From the IMG/VR virus record IMGVR_UViG_3300044530_000653, positions 1 through 61,676 of that record: a stretch of DNA of 61,676 bases. One strand, 5' to 3'. The notes under the pieces were generated by a model that worked only from the letters and a program-made list of their open reading frames with translations, had not been told where the DNA came from and made no database searches. The first letter of the stretch is position 1, and each line of letters begins with the position of its first letter. The position numbers and the translations under genes were made by a program. The DNA comes from a virus. This document shows positions 24,722-32,542 of the stretch, piece by piece.

Positions 24722-24796
24722 TACACCAGGTAGGACTTGAACCTACGAATAGCCGAATTATGAGTTCGGTGCCTTAACCAACTTGGCTACTGGTGC
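24722..24796 (-). tRNA. tRNA-Met (CAT)
   Basis: On the - strand: acceptor GCACCAG with CTGGTGT, anticodon loop CTCATAA between CCGAA and TTCGG, T-stem GTAGG/CCTAC. It could be elongator Met, or Ile if the C is modified. Confidence 0.9.
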
Positions 24797-24802
24797 TAGT
24801 CC

Positions 24803-24946
24803 TTATTTAATTAGTAATCCAAAGAATGTTCCAAGCAGAAAACATAAAATTCCAATAGTAGTATAATAATATGTTTTCATATGTTGTTTAATAATGTAAC
24901 GCTTTAGTTCTTTTGATATTTTGTTTAACTCATCATGATCTACCAT
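24803..24946 (-). CDS. Small membrane protein
   Basis: Forty-seven residues: charged N-terminus (VDHDELNKISKELKRYI) and a C-terminal membrane helix (IGILCFLLGTFFGLLI). RBS GGAGA upstream. It would be anchored with its N-terminus inside. Confidence 0.55.
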   Translation of the reverse strand: MVDHDELNKISKELKRYIIKQHMKTYYYTTIGILCFLLGTFFGLLIK

Positions 24947-24960
24947 GACTATCTCCAGTT

Positions 24961-25122
24961 CTAGTTAGGCACTGACTTCAATGCTCCAAGAATAATTGCT
25001 TCTCTGATTCTTTTTTGTTTACGCTCAAACTTTGAAAGGTATGGCTTAGCCTGTGTTCTTTTCTTGTTCTTAACTGCTCTCTTAATTTTATGCTGAGAGG
25101 CTTTGTTGTTGGACTTTCTCAT
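24961..25122 (-). CDS. Small highly basic protein
   Basis: Fifty-three residues, about 30 percent Lys/Arg (KIKRAVKNKKRTQAKPYLSK). Overlaps the upstream stop. Nucleic-acid or ribosome binding is plausible from charge only. Confidence 0.55.
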   Translation of the reverse strand: MRKSNNKASQHKIKRAVKNKKRTQAKPYLSKFERKQKRIREAIILGALKSVPN

Positions 25123-25256
25123 TTTGCACCCTGATTTTCTGCTACGCTGTCACATGGACAGATAATTGACTCTGGTAGTTCGTGAACCTTGGTTACAATA
25201 GTAATCATAGTCTCACATTCAACGCACTTATAAATTTTCTTAACTCTTTGGCTCAT
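25119..25256 (-). CDS. Small zinc-ribbon protein
   Basis: Forty-five residues with CVEC and CPCD. TTGACA, a 17-nt spacer, TATGAT and 6 nt to the ATG: a perfect leaderless promoter on the - strand (25257-25293 region), which starts the operon down to the tRNAs. Confidence 0.65.
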   Translation of the reverse strand: MSQRVKKIYKCVECETMITIVTKVHELPESIICPCDSVAENQGAK

Positions 25257-25287
25257 GATCTAATCATATCATATTGGGATGTCTGTG

Positions 25288-25737
25288 TCAAGACTTATCT
25301 CCGTCCCATGTTCCGATCTTGGTAGTAGGTATTCCATAATTTTCCCACAACCTAATTACATTAGGGTTATCGTCTACTGCATGAACGACGCTCCAATGTT
25401 TCTTAATCTTAAGTAAGATATCTTTTTTAACTTCATAGTCTGGTCTGTTATCATCATCACCACGCATGTATAGTGCATGATGTCCAATGTCATTTTTAGC
25501 AAGCCAATATGATGTTAGTCCACGCCAAGTTTCTTTTCTTGATGTGACAATAATGACGTGCATCTGATCAAAGAAAGCATTGTTTAACATTTCTACTACC
25601 TCTATATTTGGCAGGGCATCTACAGAAGCCTCATGAAAAGCCTCATAGTCCCTATTAGAGCCACGAACATAGTGAAGGTAAGGATCTACATTGGCTAGAG
25701 TTCCGTCTACGTCAAAGATGTATGCAAGAGGTTTCAT
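25288..25737 (-). CDS. HAD-family polynucleotide phosphatase-like
   Basis: A 149-residue protein. DVDGTLAN is the HAD nucleophile motif; IIVTSRKETWRGLTSYWL and YMRGDDDNRPDYEVK match the 3-prime phosphatase domain of T4 Pnk-like proteins; VHAVDDNPNVI carries the metal-binding acid. The kinase half is absent. It probably repairs 3-prime phosphate ends of RNA or DNA. Confidence 0.8.
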   Translation of the reverse strand: MKPLAYIFDVDGTLANVDPYLHYVRGSNRDYEAFHEASVDALPNIEVVEMLNNAFFDQMHVIIVTSRKETWRGLTSYWLAKNDIGHHALYMRGDDDNRPDYEVKKDILLKIKKHWSVVHAVDDNPNVIRLWENYGIPTTKIGTWDGDKS

Positions 25738-25838
25738 TGGTGTTCTTTCATGTGATTAGATAGAGATTCATTAGCCATAATGCCCCATCGAAGGTTCCAT
25801 TCTTTTTTGCAGACGGGACAAACAAGTATCCTACTCAT
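25734..25838 (-). CDS. Tiny zinc-finger-like protein
   Basis: Thirty-four residues: CPVC, spacer, HMKEH gives a C2H2-like site. ATGA overlap with the HAD gene. Confidence 0.5.
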   Translation of the reverse strand: MSRILVCPVCKKEWNLRWGIMANESLSNHMKEHQ

Positions 25839-26127
25839 CTTTATCCCAGTAGGCTTTACCAAACTCGTCATAGTCATCCCATCCAGCACCATCTAGATCA
25901 TCCTTTAGTCCTTGAATATCAAGTTCATAATATGTGCCCCACCACCTGTAAGGTTTGTTAAGCACTACCCACATTTTACCGTGGTACTTATAACGCCAAC
26001 CTAGATTGCCATCTTCATCTAGAATTATAGCCTTGAACAAATGATTGCCAGCAAATCCACCACATATATTCCCTATAACTCTTAGAGGCCAGACCCTAGT
26101 CTTTTCTATCTTTGTTGTGTGTCTCAC
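25831..26127 (-). CDS. Hypothetical protein
   Basis: Ninety-eight residues, rich in Trp/Tyr (WRYKYHGKMWVVLNKPYRWW), ending in acidic DDYDEFGKAYWDKDE. No family recognised. Overlaps the zinc-finger gene. Confidence 0.6.
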   Translation of the reverse strand: MRHTTKIEKTRVWPLRVIGNICGGFAGNHLFKAIILDEDGNLGWRYKYHGKMWVVLNKPYRWWGTYYELDIQGLKDDLDGAGWDDYDEFGKAYWDKDE

Positions 26128-26130
26128 TTA

Positions 26131-26304
26131 TTACTCAAAGTCCATTTGTTTTTCAAAAATACTGGCCATATAATTTGCTTTTCCTCTTGCAACATGTGCA
26201 GCAGCAAGACGCATGCCTAATGCATTTGTTACAGATGGTTCAATAGGAAGGGCTTCAATCTCTCTTGCTATCTCTTCTCTTAATGCCATTTCATCTATAC
26301 TCAT
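26131..26304 (-). CDS. Small helical protein
   Basis: Fifty-seven residues, predicted all-helical (IDEMALREEIAREIEALP, then MRLAAAHVARGKANYMAS). RBS AGGAGAA. Function unknown. Confidence 0.55.
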   Translation of the reverse strand: MSIDEMALREEIAREIEALPIEPSVTNALGMRLAAAHVARGKANYMASIFEKQMDFE

Positions 26305-26320
26305 CTTTATTCTCCTAAAA

Positions 26321-26413
26321 TTAGTCTTGATCTACTTTGTATGTCATTATAAAGTAACACAGTAAATACGCTGCAATAGCAGTTGGTATTAAAAATAAAG
26401 CGTTAATCATCAT
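26321..26413 (-). CDS. Tiny membrane peptide
   Basis: Thirty residues, one hydrophobic helix (INALFLIPTAIAAYLLCYF). Start overlaps the upstream stop by 4 nt. Low certainty because of size. Confidence 0.45.
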   Translation of the reverse strand: MMINALFLIPTAIAAYLLCYFIMTYKVDQD

Positions 26414-26694
26414 TTGTTTTCCTTCCATATCAATTGTGTAAAACTTTTCCAAGACAACTGTTCTTTTTCTAAGTCTTTCCAGTGTCTGTAAGATCTAATA
26501 TAAACAATAGAGTATGCAATTGCAGCAAAGATAAAGCCATACTGCTTAGTTACTAAGGCATAGTAGATCCACATAGCCTCATTAAATGTAGCCCAGATCC
26601 ATGCCCAAATTTGTTTTCTTCCAACAAAATAGATTGCTGCAACCCCACTGAGAGCAAGCACCCATGAGGCATAGTCATTAATCCATTGTTCCAT
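26410..26694 (-). CDS. Membrane protein, PnuC-like half
   Basis: Ninety-four residues with three hydrophobic helices and many aromatic residues (KQIWAWIWATFNEAMWIYYA, FIFAAIAYSIVYIRSY). Resembles part of PnuC/SWEET-type vitamin transporters, although too short for a complete one. Leaderless: TATACT ends 6 nt before the ATG. Confidence 0.6.
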   Translation of the reverse strand: MEQWINDYASWVLALSGVAAIYFVGRKQIWAWIWATFNEAMWIYYALVTKQYGFIFAAIAYSIVYIRSYRHWKDLEKEQLSWKSFTQLIWKENK

Positions 26695-26721
26695 ATATCA
26701 AGTATACCTTAAAGTTAGGGT

Positions 26722-26994
26722 TTAGTCAACTTGCTTTTGTTTCCACTTGGTTTTTACCCAAGTGCCTATTTTATTAATGTTAACCTTTTCTCTAAGCACT
26801 TCTGCAAAGTCTGTGCTTATCTCAGATCCAAGGTACTCTTCCCCTGTTTCTAAATCAATTAATTTCCATTTTCCAGGGGCCTTAGTATGAATAACTAGAT
26901 CAACTGGCTTATTAAAAGAGTCAACCTCAGATCCATCTTTAAGGATTCTTTTGTCCATTATGAAACATGGCTCACAGACAAATGAGTTAGACAT
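26722..26994 (-). CDS. Hypothetical protein
   Basis: Ninety residues, mostly beta (KPVDLVIHTKAPGKWKLIDL). Its start overlaps the upstream 41-residue gene by 37 nt in another frame. No family recognised. Confidence 0.6.
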   Translation of the reverse strand: MSNSFVCEPCFIMDKRILKDGSEVDSFNKPVDLVIHTKAPGKWKLIDLETGEEYLGSEISTDFAEVLREKVNINKIGTWVKTKWKQKQVD

Positions 26995-27083
26995 ACATCT
27001 GCAACTATGTAGTCAGCGTGATCTACTACAACATCGTAATGAGTTGCATCTTTTTCGCAGAAAAAACACTTAGATTTATTCAT
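26958..27083 (-). CDS. Small Cys/His protein
   Basis: Forty-one residues: CFFCEKDATHY and CLTHLSVSH suggest a zinc site. TATAAT ends 6 nt before the ATG (leaderless), which supports this short gene. Confidence 0.55.
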   Translation of the reverse strand: MNKSKCFFCEKDATHYDVVVDHADYIVADVCLTHLSVSHVS

Positions 27084-27101
27084 ATACCGATTATATCATG
27101 T

Positions 27102-27224
27102 TTAAGTTTGTTCATCATCAGTGTTTATCTTGTCTTTGGGTACCCATACCTTTTTTCCATCTTTCCATACGGGCCAATATCCAAGGCTACGCCAGTCCAT
27201 TTGGGCTATCTTAGGCTCTTTCAT
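27102..27224 (-). CDS. Tiny Trp-rich protein
   Basis: Forty residues (KIAQMDWRSLGYWPVWKDGK). Overlaps the neighbouring gene by 14 nt. No family recognised. Confidence 0.45.
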   Translation of the reverse strand: MKEPKIAQMDWRSLGYWPVWKDGKKVWVPKDKINTDDEQT

Positions 27225-27444
27225 CACTCTCCCATATAACTAAACACTTTGTACATTGTATACCAGGCTCCCTCATATACCAAGTATGATCACATTTTGG
27301 AGTATATCCCTTGCCCATACCTTTACGCTTTAATTGCTGTCTAAACTTTCCATTTGGGTCATGGATATGACAGTATTGTTTAGGATGTGCTACATTTGCA
27401 AAGCAGGTCTTACCATCATTTTTAGTAGCATAACATTTTTTCAT
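27211..27444 (-). CDS. Small zinc-binding protein
   Basis: Seventy-seven residues: CYATKNDGKTC, YCHIHDPNGKFRQQL and KCDHTW with CTKC suggest two zinc sites. ATGA overlap with the upstream GTG-start gene. Confidence 0.65.
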   Translation of the reverse strand: MKKCYATKNDGKTCFANVAHPKQYCHIHDPNGKFRQQLKRKGMGKGYTPKCDHTWYMREPGIQCTKCLVIWESDERA

Positions 27445-27605
27445 TGGCGATGTCTTTTCTTATTGCCATACTTAGACTTAACTTGAGCCTTAGCCTTATC
27501 AACAATATACTTGGTAACACACCAGATATGACCATCTGACATGGTTTGGTGGGTATCCCAAAAAGCATCATTATCCTTAGATATAGTGCAGCAATTAGTA
27601 TCCAC
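27441..27605 (-). CDS. Small GTG-start protein
   Basis: Fifty-four residues (DTNCCTISKDNDAFWDTHQT, later KYIVDKAKAQVKSKYGNKKR). I chose this frame over a longer hydrophobic ORF at 27422-27613 because it links both neighbours by short overlaps. The basic C-terminus suggests nucleic-acid contact. Confidence 0.55.
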   Translation of the reverse strand: MDTNCCTISKDNDAFWDTHQTMSDGHIWCVTKYIVDKAKAQVKSKYGNKKRHRQ

Positions 27606-27801
27606 CTAAGCACTCATTTCTTGTATGGTATAGTCTAATTTTTGTCATGGTCTTTCGGTTTGGAGCATTAAGGGGTTCTCCACAACAACCACACTCCATA
27701 TCCCATTCCCCAGAAAAGAAATCATATCGTAATCCTTTTGTTCTGTTGTATTTATCTATTCTGAATTGAGTAAACGGGTCAGGTATTTCCATGTTTATCA
27801 T
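27595..27801 (-). CDS. Small zinc protein
   Basis: Sixty-eight residues with ECGCCGEPL and a TKIRLYHTRNEC end. Upstream on the - strand: TTGACA, 17 nt, TATAAT, 6 nt, ATG, the clearest leaderless promoter in the window. It starts a long - strand operon. Confidence 0.7.
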   Translation of the reverse strand: MINMEIPDPFTQFRIDKYNRTKGLRYDFFSGEWDMECGCCGEPLNAPNRKTMTKIRLYHTRNECLGGY

Positions 27802-27849
27802 ACCTTAATTATAGCGATTTTGACAGGGTATGTCAAGTATAATAGATAC
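27802..27849. promoter_or_regulatory. Divergent leaderless promoters
   Basis: - strand TTGACA/TATAAT (17-nt spacer) for the gene at 27801 and + strand TATAAT (27838-27843) for the gene at 27850 share 48 bp. The dyad TTGACA-N5-TGTCAA sits in the middle, so the two -35 regions overlap. Confidence 0.75.
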
Positions 27850-28179
27850 ATGACCCTACTATATATACTATATAGCCCAATACATAAGGCTATTAAGATA
27901 GGCATATCTGATGTGTCTGGTAGAAGGTTTGCAAGCCACAGGCAGAAGGGCTGGGTCCTAATTAAGTATTGGTGGTTTTCCGAACGGGATCAAGCAAGAG
28001 CAGTAGAATCTCTAGTATTAGACACACTAAGGACTAAGTACGGACATTTCCTAGATAAGGCAGATATGCCTCAAGGTGGGTATACGGAGACGTTCGATGC
28101 GTCAAAAATTACGAGACGAGGTTTGGTCCGCATGGTCAATAATGCTATAGGTAAGTCTTTAGAGTTCGGCGCAAAATAG
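27850..28179 (+). CDS. GIY-YIG-superfamily-like nuclease
   Basis: A 109-residue protein. LYILYSPIHKAIKIGISDVSGRRFASHRQKG resembles the T5orf172/Mug113 version of the GIY-YIG fold (Y-IL ... KIGIS ... R). The final catalytic Glu may be AVESLVLDTL. A lone + strand gene within the - strand block, as expected for a homing nuclease. Leaderless. Confidence 0.65.
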   Translation: MTLLYILYSPIHKAIKIGISDVSGRRFASHRQKGWVLIKYWWFSERDQARAVESLVLDTLRTKYGHFLDKADMPQGGYTETFDASKITRRGLVRMVNNAIGKSLEFGAK

Positions 28180-28197
28180 AAGTAGTAAACCTACATA

Positions 28198-28211
28198 TGC
28201 CCTAAAGGGCA
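28198..28211. terminator. Short palindrome between convergent genes
   Basis: TGCCCT-AA-AGGGCA lies between the + gene ending at 28179 and the - gene ending at 28212. It is short and has no T-run, so termination is uncertain. Confidence 0.35.
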
Positions 28212-28784
28212 CTATTGGTTATTATCCTGGGCATGGCCATTAAACTTGGTAGTCTCATCACCATAAATAAATGCTGTTATAGAATATCTATTACCAGAGG
28301 TAACAGTCTTAACTTCATGGTTAAACTTAGCATTATGAATAACTGCACTTCTAGGCTTTGGATAGATATCTAGTTCAATATCTGGGTAGGATAACTCACC
28401 ACCTGTAAACTTGTCATTTAGATATATCGCAACCCCAAAGACTATACTCTTTGATTCTACTGGAGTTTCTATGGGGGTTACAGTGTCTGGAAGTATTGGA
28501 GGCTTTCCAGCATCTACGTGAGGCCACATAAACTCACCTGTTGTTAGTCTTCTTAGGCGATTAACAGTAGAGAAAGAATCCACGTTTTCAAAAAAAGTAC
28601 CTAGCCTAGCAAGCAGTTTATCTCTTAGACTAAACTCTTCATTTGTCATTGGCTTAGTTATGTTTCCTGGGTGAGACTCTTCCCATCCATCATCTGTGCA
28701 TGAAGATAGAAATAGTTCTTGCTCTTCATCATTTAGGAAATCTTCTATTTCATATATGCCATCTGCGTGTTGGATTACATTCAT
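28212..28784 (-). CDS. Prolyl-4-hydroxylase-like 2OG-Fe(II) oxygenase
   Basis: A 190-residue protein. WPHVDAG gives H-x-D, IYLNDKFTGGELSYPD the core strand, AVIHNAKFNHEVKTVTSGNRYS the distal His and Arg. Overlaps the methyltransferase by 4 nt, so the two are coupled. Substrate unknown; phage P4H-like enzymes may modify virion proteins. Confidence 0.82.
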   Translation of the reverse strand: MNVIQHADGIYEIEDFLNDEEQELFLSSCTDDGWEESHPGNITKPMTNEEFSLRDKLLARLGTFFENVDSFSTVNRLRRLTTGEFMWPHVDAGKPPILPDTVTPIETPVESKSIVFGVAIYLNDKFTGGELSYPDIELDIYPKPRSAVIHNAKFNHEVKTVTSGNRYSITAFIYGDETTKFNGHAQDNNQ

Positions 28785-29374
28785 TTTACTTCTCCAATAA
28801 GTGGATGTCCGTTGAAGATATCATATCTATAGGCTTCTTGGTTTACTGATTCTGGATCGATCCACCAGTCTTCACTAAGGGTTTGCCCAATTAGTTTGTA
28901 TCCTAGGCTGCTTAAGATTTCTCTTTGAGCATCTCTCATGGAGGCTCTCTTGTAGTTTTGAGACAGGTCATGCTCAATGATTATGACCGAAAATCTATAC
29001 TGTAGCATAGGCAGGGCTAGGAGGGCTAATAGACAGTTTCCTTTGTCATGTCCATCAATATCAATCTGCAAGAAGTCAATAGTCTTTGGGAAGTTATTGT
29101 CTCTAAAATAAGACAGGTAGTCAAAGGTTAAAGCATCAGCGTTAGTGCACTTGTTAGTACGGTCAGAGGAGTTATATCTTTGAGCCAGACCTTCATCAAT
29201 TTCTAAGGCAAGCCCCTTCCATCCAAACTCAGATTCTAGTAAATAGGTGTTACTTTCGATATATGGGTCTGCTGAGCCTAACTCTACATAGAAACCATTC
29301 TTCTTCTCCTGGGTCATAGATATGGCAAACGACTCTTGGAATGAAGAACTCTTGCTATTTTTATAATTGATCAT
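28781..29374 (-). CDS. FkbM-like methyltransferase
   Basis: A 197-residue protein. GFYVELGSADPYIESNTYLLE is motif I, GWKGLALEID motif II, and FLQIDIDGHDKGN motif III of FkbM-type SAM O-methyltransferases, often acting on glycans. TATACT ends 7 nt before the ATG. Paired with the hydroxylase downstream. Confidence 0.8.
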   Translation of the reverse strand: MINYKNSKSSSFQESFAISMTQEKKNGFYVELGSADPYIESNTYLLESEFGWKGLALEIDEGLAQRYNSSDRTNKCTNADALTFDYLSYFRDNNFPKTIDFLQIDIDGHDKGNCLLALLALPMLQYRFSVIIIEHDLSQNYKRASMRDAQREILSSLGYKLIGQTLSEDWWIDPESVNQEAYRYDIFNGHPLIGEVK

Positions 29375-29450
29375 ATCGTCCAGTATAGCATAAAATTCGG
29401 GGAATAAAAAGATGTCATCATAATCCCCAATAGCATGATAGAATACCTAT

Positions 29451-29690
29451 ATGAAACCAGAACTATGTAACGCAAGCCCTAAAGGAATAGGTCATGCTGG
29501 TGAGTATGGCAAGATAGGCTTTTCCCCATGTGGCGAATATGTCTCCCATGAGAGTAATAAACCCTGCAACCCTCTACCTGTTAATGAAGGTTTGATAGAT
29601 AAGGATAACTGCCACTGTGAGGAAGCCTTATGCCCATGTGGGGAGTTCTTATCCCATAGGGTGTCTGATCCTTGTACCGCAAAAATATAG
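29451..29690 (+). CDS. Cys-rich protein with an internal repeat
   Basis: Seventy-nine residues. CGEYVSHESNKPC and CGEFLSHRVSDPC form two repeats about 35 residues apart. Zinc binding or a disulfide knot is possible. TAGAAT ends 6 nt before the ATG. Confidence 0.6.
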   Translation: MKPELCNASPKGIGHAGEYGKIGFSPCGEYVSHESNKPCNPLPVNEGLIDKDNCHCEEALCPCGEFLSHRVSDPCTAKI

Positions 29691-30110
29691 TTATCCACAG
29701 GTTTAGTTCTTAGGTTTGGTAAAGATATGACCATATGTCTCACGAGGAGCCTTTGGAACACTCGAAGTCCCTGTAGTAGGCTTTTCTTTATCTGGCATGT
29801 TCCAAAGAATAGCAATTATGATAGGAATGATAAAGCCTTGCCAGTTGTTAATAAAGAAAGCAAGGATGCCAGCACCGAATAAAACAAAGATCGTTACCCA
29901 TATTGGTGATGTGAGAAGTAAGAATATAAAGGCTGCAAATTTAGTCATATTCTAAGTATATTACGGATGTGTCTGCCTGTCAAGTATAGTTATCCACAGG
30001 CTAATAGGCTAAAAATATCATAGTTATCCACAAGTTATCCACAGATTAATCTTACTGATTATATTATTAGACAGTCTAGAAGTGGAGTAAAGTGGAGGAT
30101 AGTGGAGTAT
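29691..30110. other. Probable replication origin: DnaA boxes and iterons
   Basis: Four perfect TTATCCACA boxes at 29691, 29990, 30024 and 30035, all + oriented, are followed by an AT-rich stretch and three tandem 10-mers AGTGGAGTAA, AGTGGAGGAT, AGTGGAGTAT (30081-30110). The bases from 29949 to 30379 hold no gene. The layout is that of a DnaA-dependent origin. Confidence 0.7.
29703..29948 (-). CDS. Membrane protein
   Basis: Eighty-one residues with two helices (about 5-28 and 33-49) and a Pro/Thr-rich tail. Perfect leaderless promoter: TTGACA, 17 nt, TATACT, 6 nt, ATG. Confidence 0.65.
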   Translation of the reverse strand: MTKFAAFIFLLLTSPIWVTIFVLFGAGILAFFINNWQGFIIPIIIAILWNMPDKEKPTTGTSSVPKAPRETYGHIFTKPKN

Positions 30111-30149
30111 AGGGCCCTTTTATAGATGGCGTCGTAATCTTCTGGGCGA

Positions 30150-30803
30150 CAAACCCCAAACCTCAAAACCTTATGTCGGGGATTGTATCACAAACCTTCA
30201 TATCTGTCAAACCATCATATGCAGGGTTTGGGCATTATATCCTAGTTTTTAAGGTTTGTCAAGCCCATTTGCTGCATAAAAAAATCTCCCAAAACCAGGG
30301 AGAAATTGTCGATAATCGTAATCTTATTTTGAAAAACCTTTATCAAATATTTAAGAAACCAGGATAAAAGGTTTGTTATTTACCATAGGGTTAATTGGGT
30401 ATACTTTGACTCCCCCGATTTTTGCGACGGCATAGGATAAGGGGCATGATTAACAGCATTATCAATGATTTCCGCAGGGGATCTAAAGAAAGGAAAGAAA
30501 GCCTTAAGAGTAACAATAGAATACAACATACCCGTTATAGAACCTACTGCTTCATTAAAGATAGCAGAGTCAGAAAGAGAATCATGTCTATGGGACTTGT
30601 TCTCATACATCTTTGCAAAGTGATGTGGCATGGTTTAATTATAACATGGTTTGACAATATAAGGTTTGTATGGTATAAGGTTTGGCCAAACCAGGATATG
30701 CTAGGTTTGGGGAAAAGAATTGGCCCATCGTAATATGCTAGGTTTGGGGAAAAATTTTTGATCGTTCGTAATCATCTTTTGAAAATGTGGTTTGCATGGT
30801 TTG
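30150..30803. repeat. GGTTTG/CAAACC hexamer array
   Basis: At least fourteen copies of GGTTTG or its complement lie within 650 bp (for example 30150, 30157, 30223, 30251, 30647, 30679, 30703, 30743, 30789). Copies near 30700-30760 are embedded in a longer repeat with TCGTAAT. They continue the origin region. Confidence 0.65.
30380..30631 (-). CDS. Small protein inside the origin region
   Basis: Eighty-three residues (PHHFAKMYENKSHRHDSLSD, then a hydrophobic helix and FFPFFRSPAEIID). TATAAT (30638-30643) ends 6 nt before the ATG, which is why I favour it over the overlapping + strand ORF. Function unknown. Confidence 0.55.
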   Translation of the reverse strand: MPHHFAKMYENKSHRHDSLSDSAIFNEAVGSITGMLYSIVTLKAFFPFFRSPAEIIDNAVNHAPYPMPSQKSGESKYTQLTLW

Positions 30804-30842
30804 ACATATGAGAAAATATAGGGCGCCCCCGCAGGGGCCAGA

Positions 30843-31136
30843 TTACTCGATTGTGTTTTTCTTTTGGTGTGCGAGTTCTAGAACTGAATCTAAATTAATT
30901 CTGGGTAGCAACTCCACTTCTTGTTCTGTAATCTCAAGAAGTTTAAACAACATCTCGATAGTCTCATCAACATAGTCCTCGCCCAGTTGTGTTAGTGCTG
31001 GCACCAAACCTTCTGCCACTACATAGGACAATGGCAAACCAATGTCGTTGTATTCCATAAAGAGCGAGAAGTTCTCGTCCTCACGATAGTCAATCCATAG
31101 TTGACCTAGTAGTCCTGTCTTATCTGCGTAGTCCAT
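30843..31136 (-). CDS. Acidic hypothetical protein
   Basis: Ninety-seven residues, helical and acidic (YVDETIEMLFKLLEITEQEVELL). Overlaps the upstream gene by 17 nt. A GCCCC-CGCA-GGGGC hairpin lies just past the stop (30824-30837). No family recognised. Confidence 0.6.
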   Translation of the reverse strand: MDYADKTGLLGQLWIDYREDENFSLFMEYNDIGLPLSYVVAEGLVPALTQLGEDYVDETIEMLFKLLEITEQEVELLPRINLDSVLELAHQKKNTIE

Positions 31137-31359
31137 TTGCGGGTCCTTTCATCTCTAACATAAGTTTATCATACTCTTCCATAGATGTCAAACTCAAAAC
31201 CTCTAGTCTGTGGTAGTTAATCAGGGGTAGGTTTCTTACTATGTAAAATCCTACTCTTTCTAAATCTACCGCAAAATCTTGGGTAAGGAGTTTGCCTAAC
31301 TGCTCTGCCATACGAGTTTCTTTATTATGCGTTGCCGTTCGTCTAACTGAATAAGTCAT
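31120..31359 (-). CDS. Hypothetical protein
   Basis: Seventy-nine residues (TYSVRRTATHNKETRMAEQL, GFYIVRNLPLINYHRLEVL). RBS AAGGAG on the - strand. Overlaps the following gene. No family recognised. Confidence 0.6.
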   Translation of the reverse strand: MTYSVRRTATHNKETRMAEQLGKLLTQDFAVDLERVGFYIVRNLPLINYHRLEVLSLTSMEEYDKLMLEMKGPANGLRR

Positions 31360-31453
31360 AGGTATCTCCTTCTATCCATTGTACCAAAAAGTAGGGGGAA
31401 GGGCAAGCCCCACGCCAGCCCCTCCCACCTTATTAATCTAGGGGACCCACTCC

Positions 31454-31819
31454 CTAGATCTGCTCAGCCAAAACGGGCAGGTATGCTACCATAAATTTAT
31501 CCCAGTCAACCACTACAGTGGAGCCCACATGATTGATAGTTTCTTTAGCAATATCGATGACGACGGTGGTCTCACCTAAATCAAAGTTGCTGCCTGTGAT
31601 TGCATAGATACCAAACCCCGTTTCCTCTAGGATTGAATCTTGCATAAGATAACTAATCATCATACGGGTAAAGTAGGAGTAGTCTTTCCACCTAGGCTTT
31701 GAATGCTGCAGGGCCATTGCTAGGTCCCGTTGCCATTCAGTCTCACCCCAGTGGCTATATAGAACTACGTGTGCTTCATCCTCGACGTCTTTAAATACAA
31801 AGTTAATACGTGCTCCCAT
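31454..31819 (-). CDS. Hypothetical alpha/beta protein
   Basis: A 121-residue protein (INFVFKDVEDEAHVVLYSHW, LQHSKPRWKDYSYFTRMMI). The stop of the upstream gene overlaps its start. Similar ORFs are common in actinobacteriophages (memory only). Confidence 0.6.
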   Translation of the reverse strand: MGARINFVFKDVEDEAHVVLYSHWGETEWQRDLAMALQHSKPRWKDYSYFTRMMISYLMQDSILEETGFGIYAITGSNFDLGETTVVIDIAKETINHVGSTVVVDWDKFMVAYLPVLAEQI

Positions 31820-31965
31820 TAGTCTTGCTCCTTAAAAGATACAATTGATAGTTGGCTTAGAATTTCGTTGCAGAGGTCCTCTTCATTATCTGATTCAGCC
31901 TCGTATCTAAATGTCATGTAATCACCTGTTGGTTCAAAGATGATTTCTACTTTATATTCGTTCAT
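31819..31965 (-). CDS. Small hypothetical protein
   Basis: Forty-eight residues (NEYKVEIIFEPTGDYMTFRY). ATG 31965 is preferred over an upstream ATG at 32007 because of the ATGA overlap with the previous stop. Confidence 0.55.
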   Translation of the reverse strand: MNEYKVEIIFEPTGDYMTFRYEAESDNEEDLCNEILSQLSIVSFKEQD

Positions 31966-32162
31966 TTGTTTGCTCCGATTCCTGTTGAGTCGCAATAGTC
32001 TTTCCAAGTATTAGTAATGATTACACCTTCTTCAGGTGTTTCACATTCTACGCAGCAGCCAAGGCTTATGTACCCAGCATTTTTAAGAAACCATAGGTTA
32101 TCTTCTTCGTGTCTATCTCCGTATTGGATTAAGCACCGTGGGCAGGTGTATGTTTCTTTCAT
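31962..32162 (-). CDS. Zinc-ribbon protein
   Basis: Sixty-six residues with CPRC and CCVEC. ATG 32162 overlaps the upstream stop (TCA at 32159). Probably a small zinc protein. Confidence 0.6.
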   Translation of the reverse strand: MKETYTCPRCLIQYGDRHEEDNLWFLKNAGYISLGCCVECETPEEGVIITNTWKDYCDSTGIGANK

Positions 32163-32542
32163 TGGTTCAATCCTTCGCATTGTGGGTCGTGGGGTAGTTC
32201 TTCATCAAGTATATCACCACAGAAATCACATGTCAAGTCAGGCTCTCCGACCATGACCTGTATGTCTGTATCAGGTGGGCACGGTACCTCAGTGATGAAG
32301 TATCCTAATCTATTTACAAATCCCCAGCCATTCCAGACATAGGTACCACCGTCATCACCCTGACCATACATCCAGATATTGGCAGGGGATTGAGACTTAA
32401 CAAACTCTACCTCATCACCATAGGTCTCAAACATAACACCACCGTCTCCATTGTCAAAGGAGGCATTACTGTCTATATGGTTAATGATTGGCTTGTATGT
32501 GTCACACCACTCGTCAAAGTCCATTTCGATAAAGTTATTCAT
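32159..32542 (-). CDS. Acidic protein with C-terminal zinc knuckle
   Basis: A 127-residue protein: acidic mixed fold (NNFIEMDFDEWCDTYKPI, YGQGDDGGTYVWNGWGFV) ending in CDFCGDILDEELPHDPQC, a likely zinc site. Start 32542 fits the 8-nt overlap with the upstream gene. Confidence 0.6.
   Translation of the reverse strand: MNNFIEMDFDEWCDTYKPIINHIDSNASFDNGDGGVMFETYGDEVEFVKSQSPANIWMYGQGDDGGTYVWNGWGFVNRLGYFITEVPCPPDTDIQVMVGEPDLTCDFCGDILDEELPHDPQCEGLNQ

Noticed and set aside
27422-27613. 63-residue hydrophobic - strand ORF
   Set aside because: The 54-residue GTG-start frame (27441-27605) links neatly to both neighbours and has normal composition.
30422-30733. 103-residue basic + strand ORF in the origin region
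   Set aside because: The opposite-strand ORF (30380-30631) has a TATAAT exactly 6 nt before its ATG, and the + frame reads through GGTTTG repeats.
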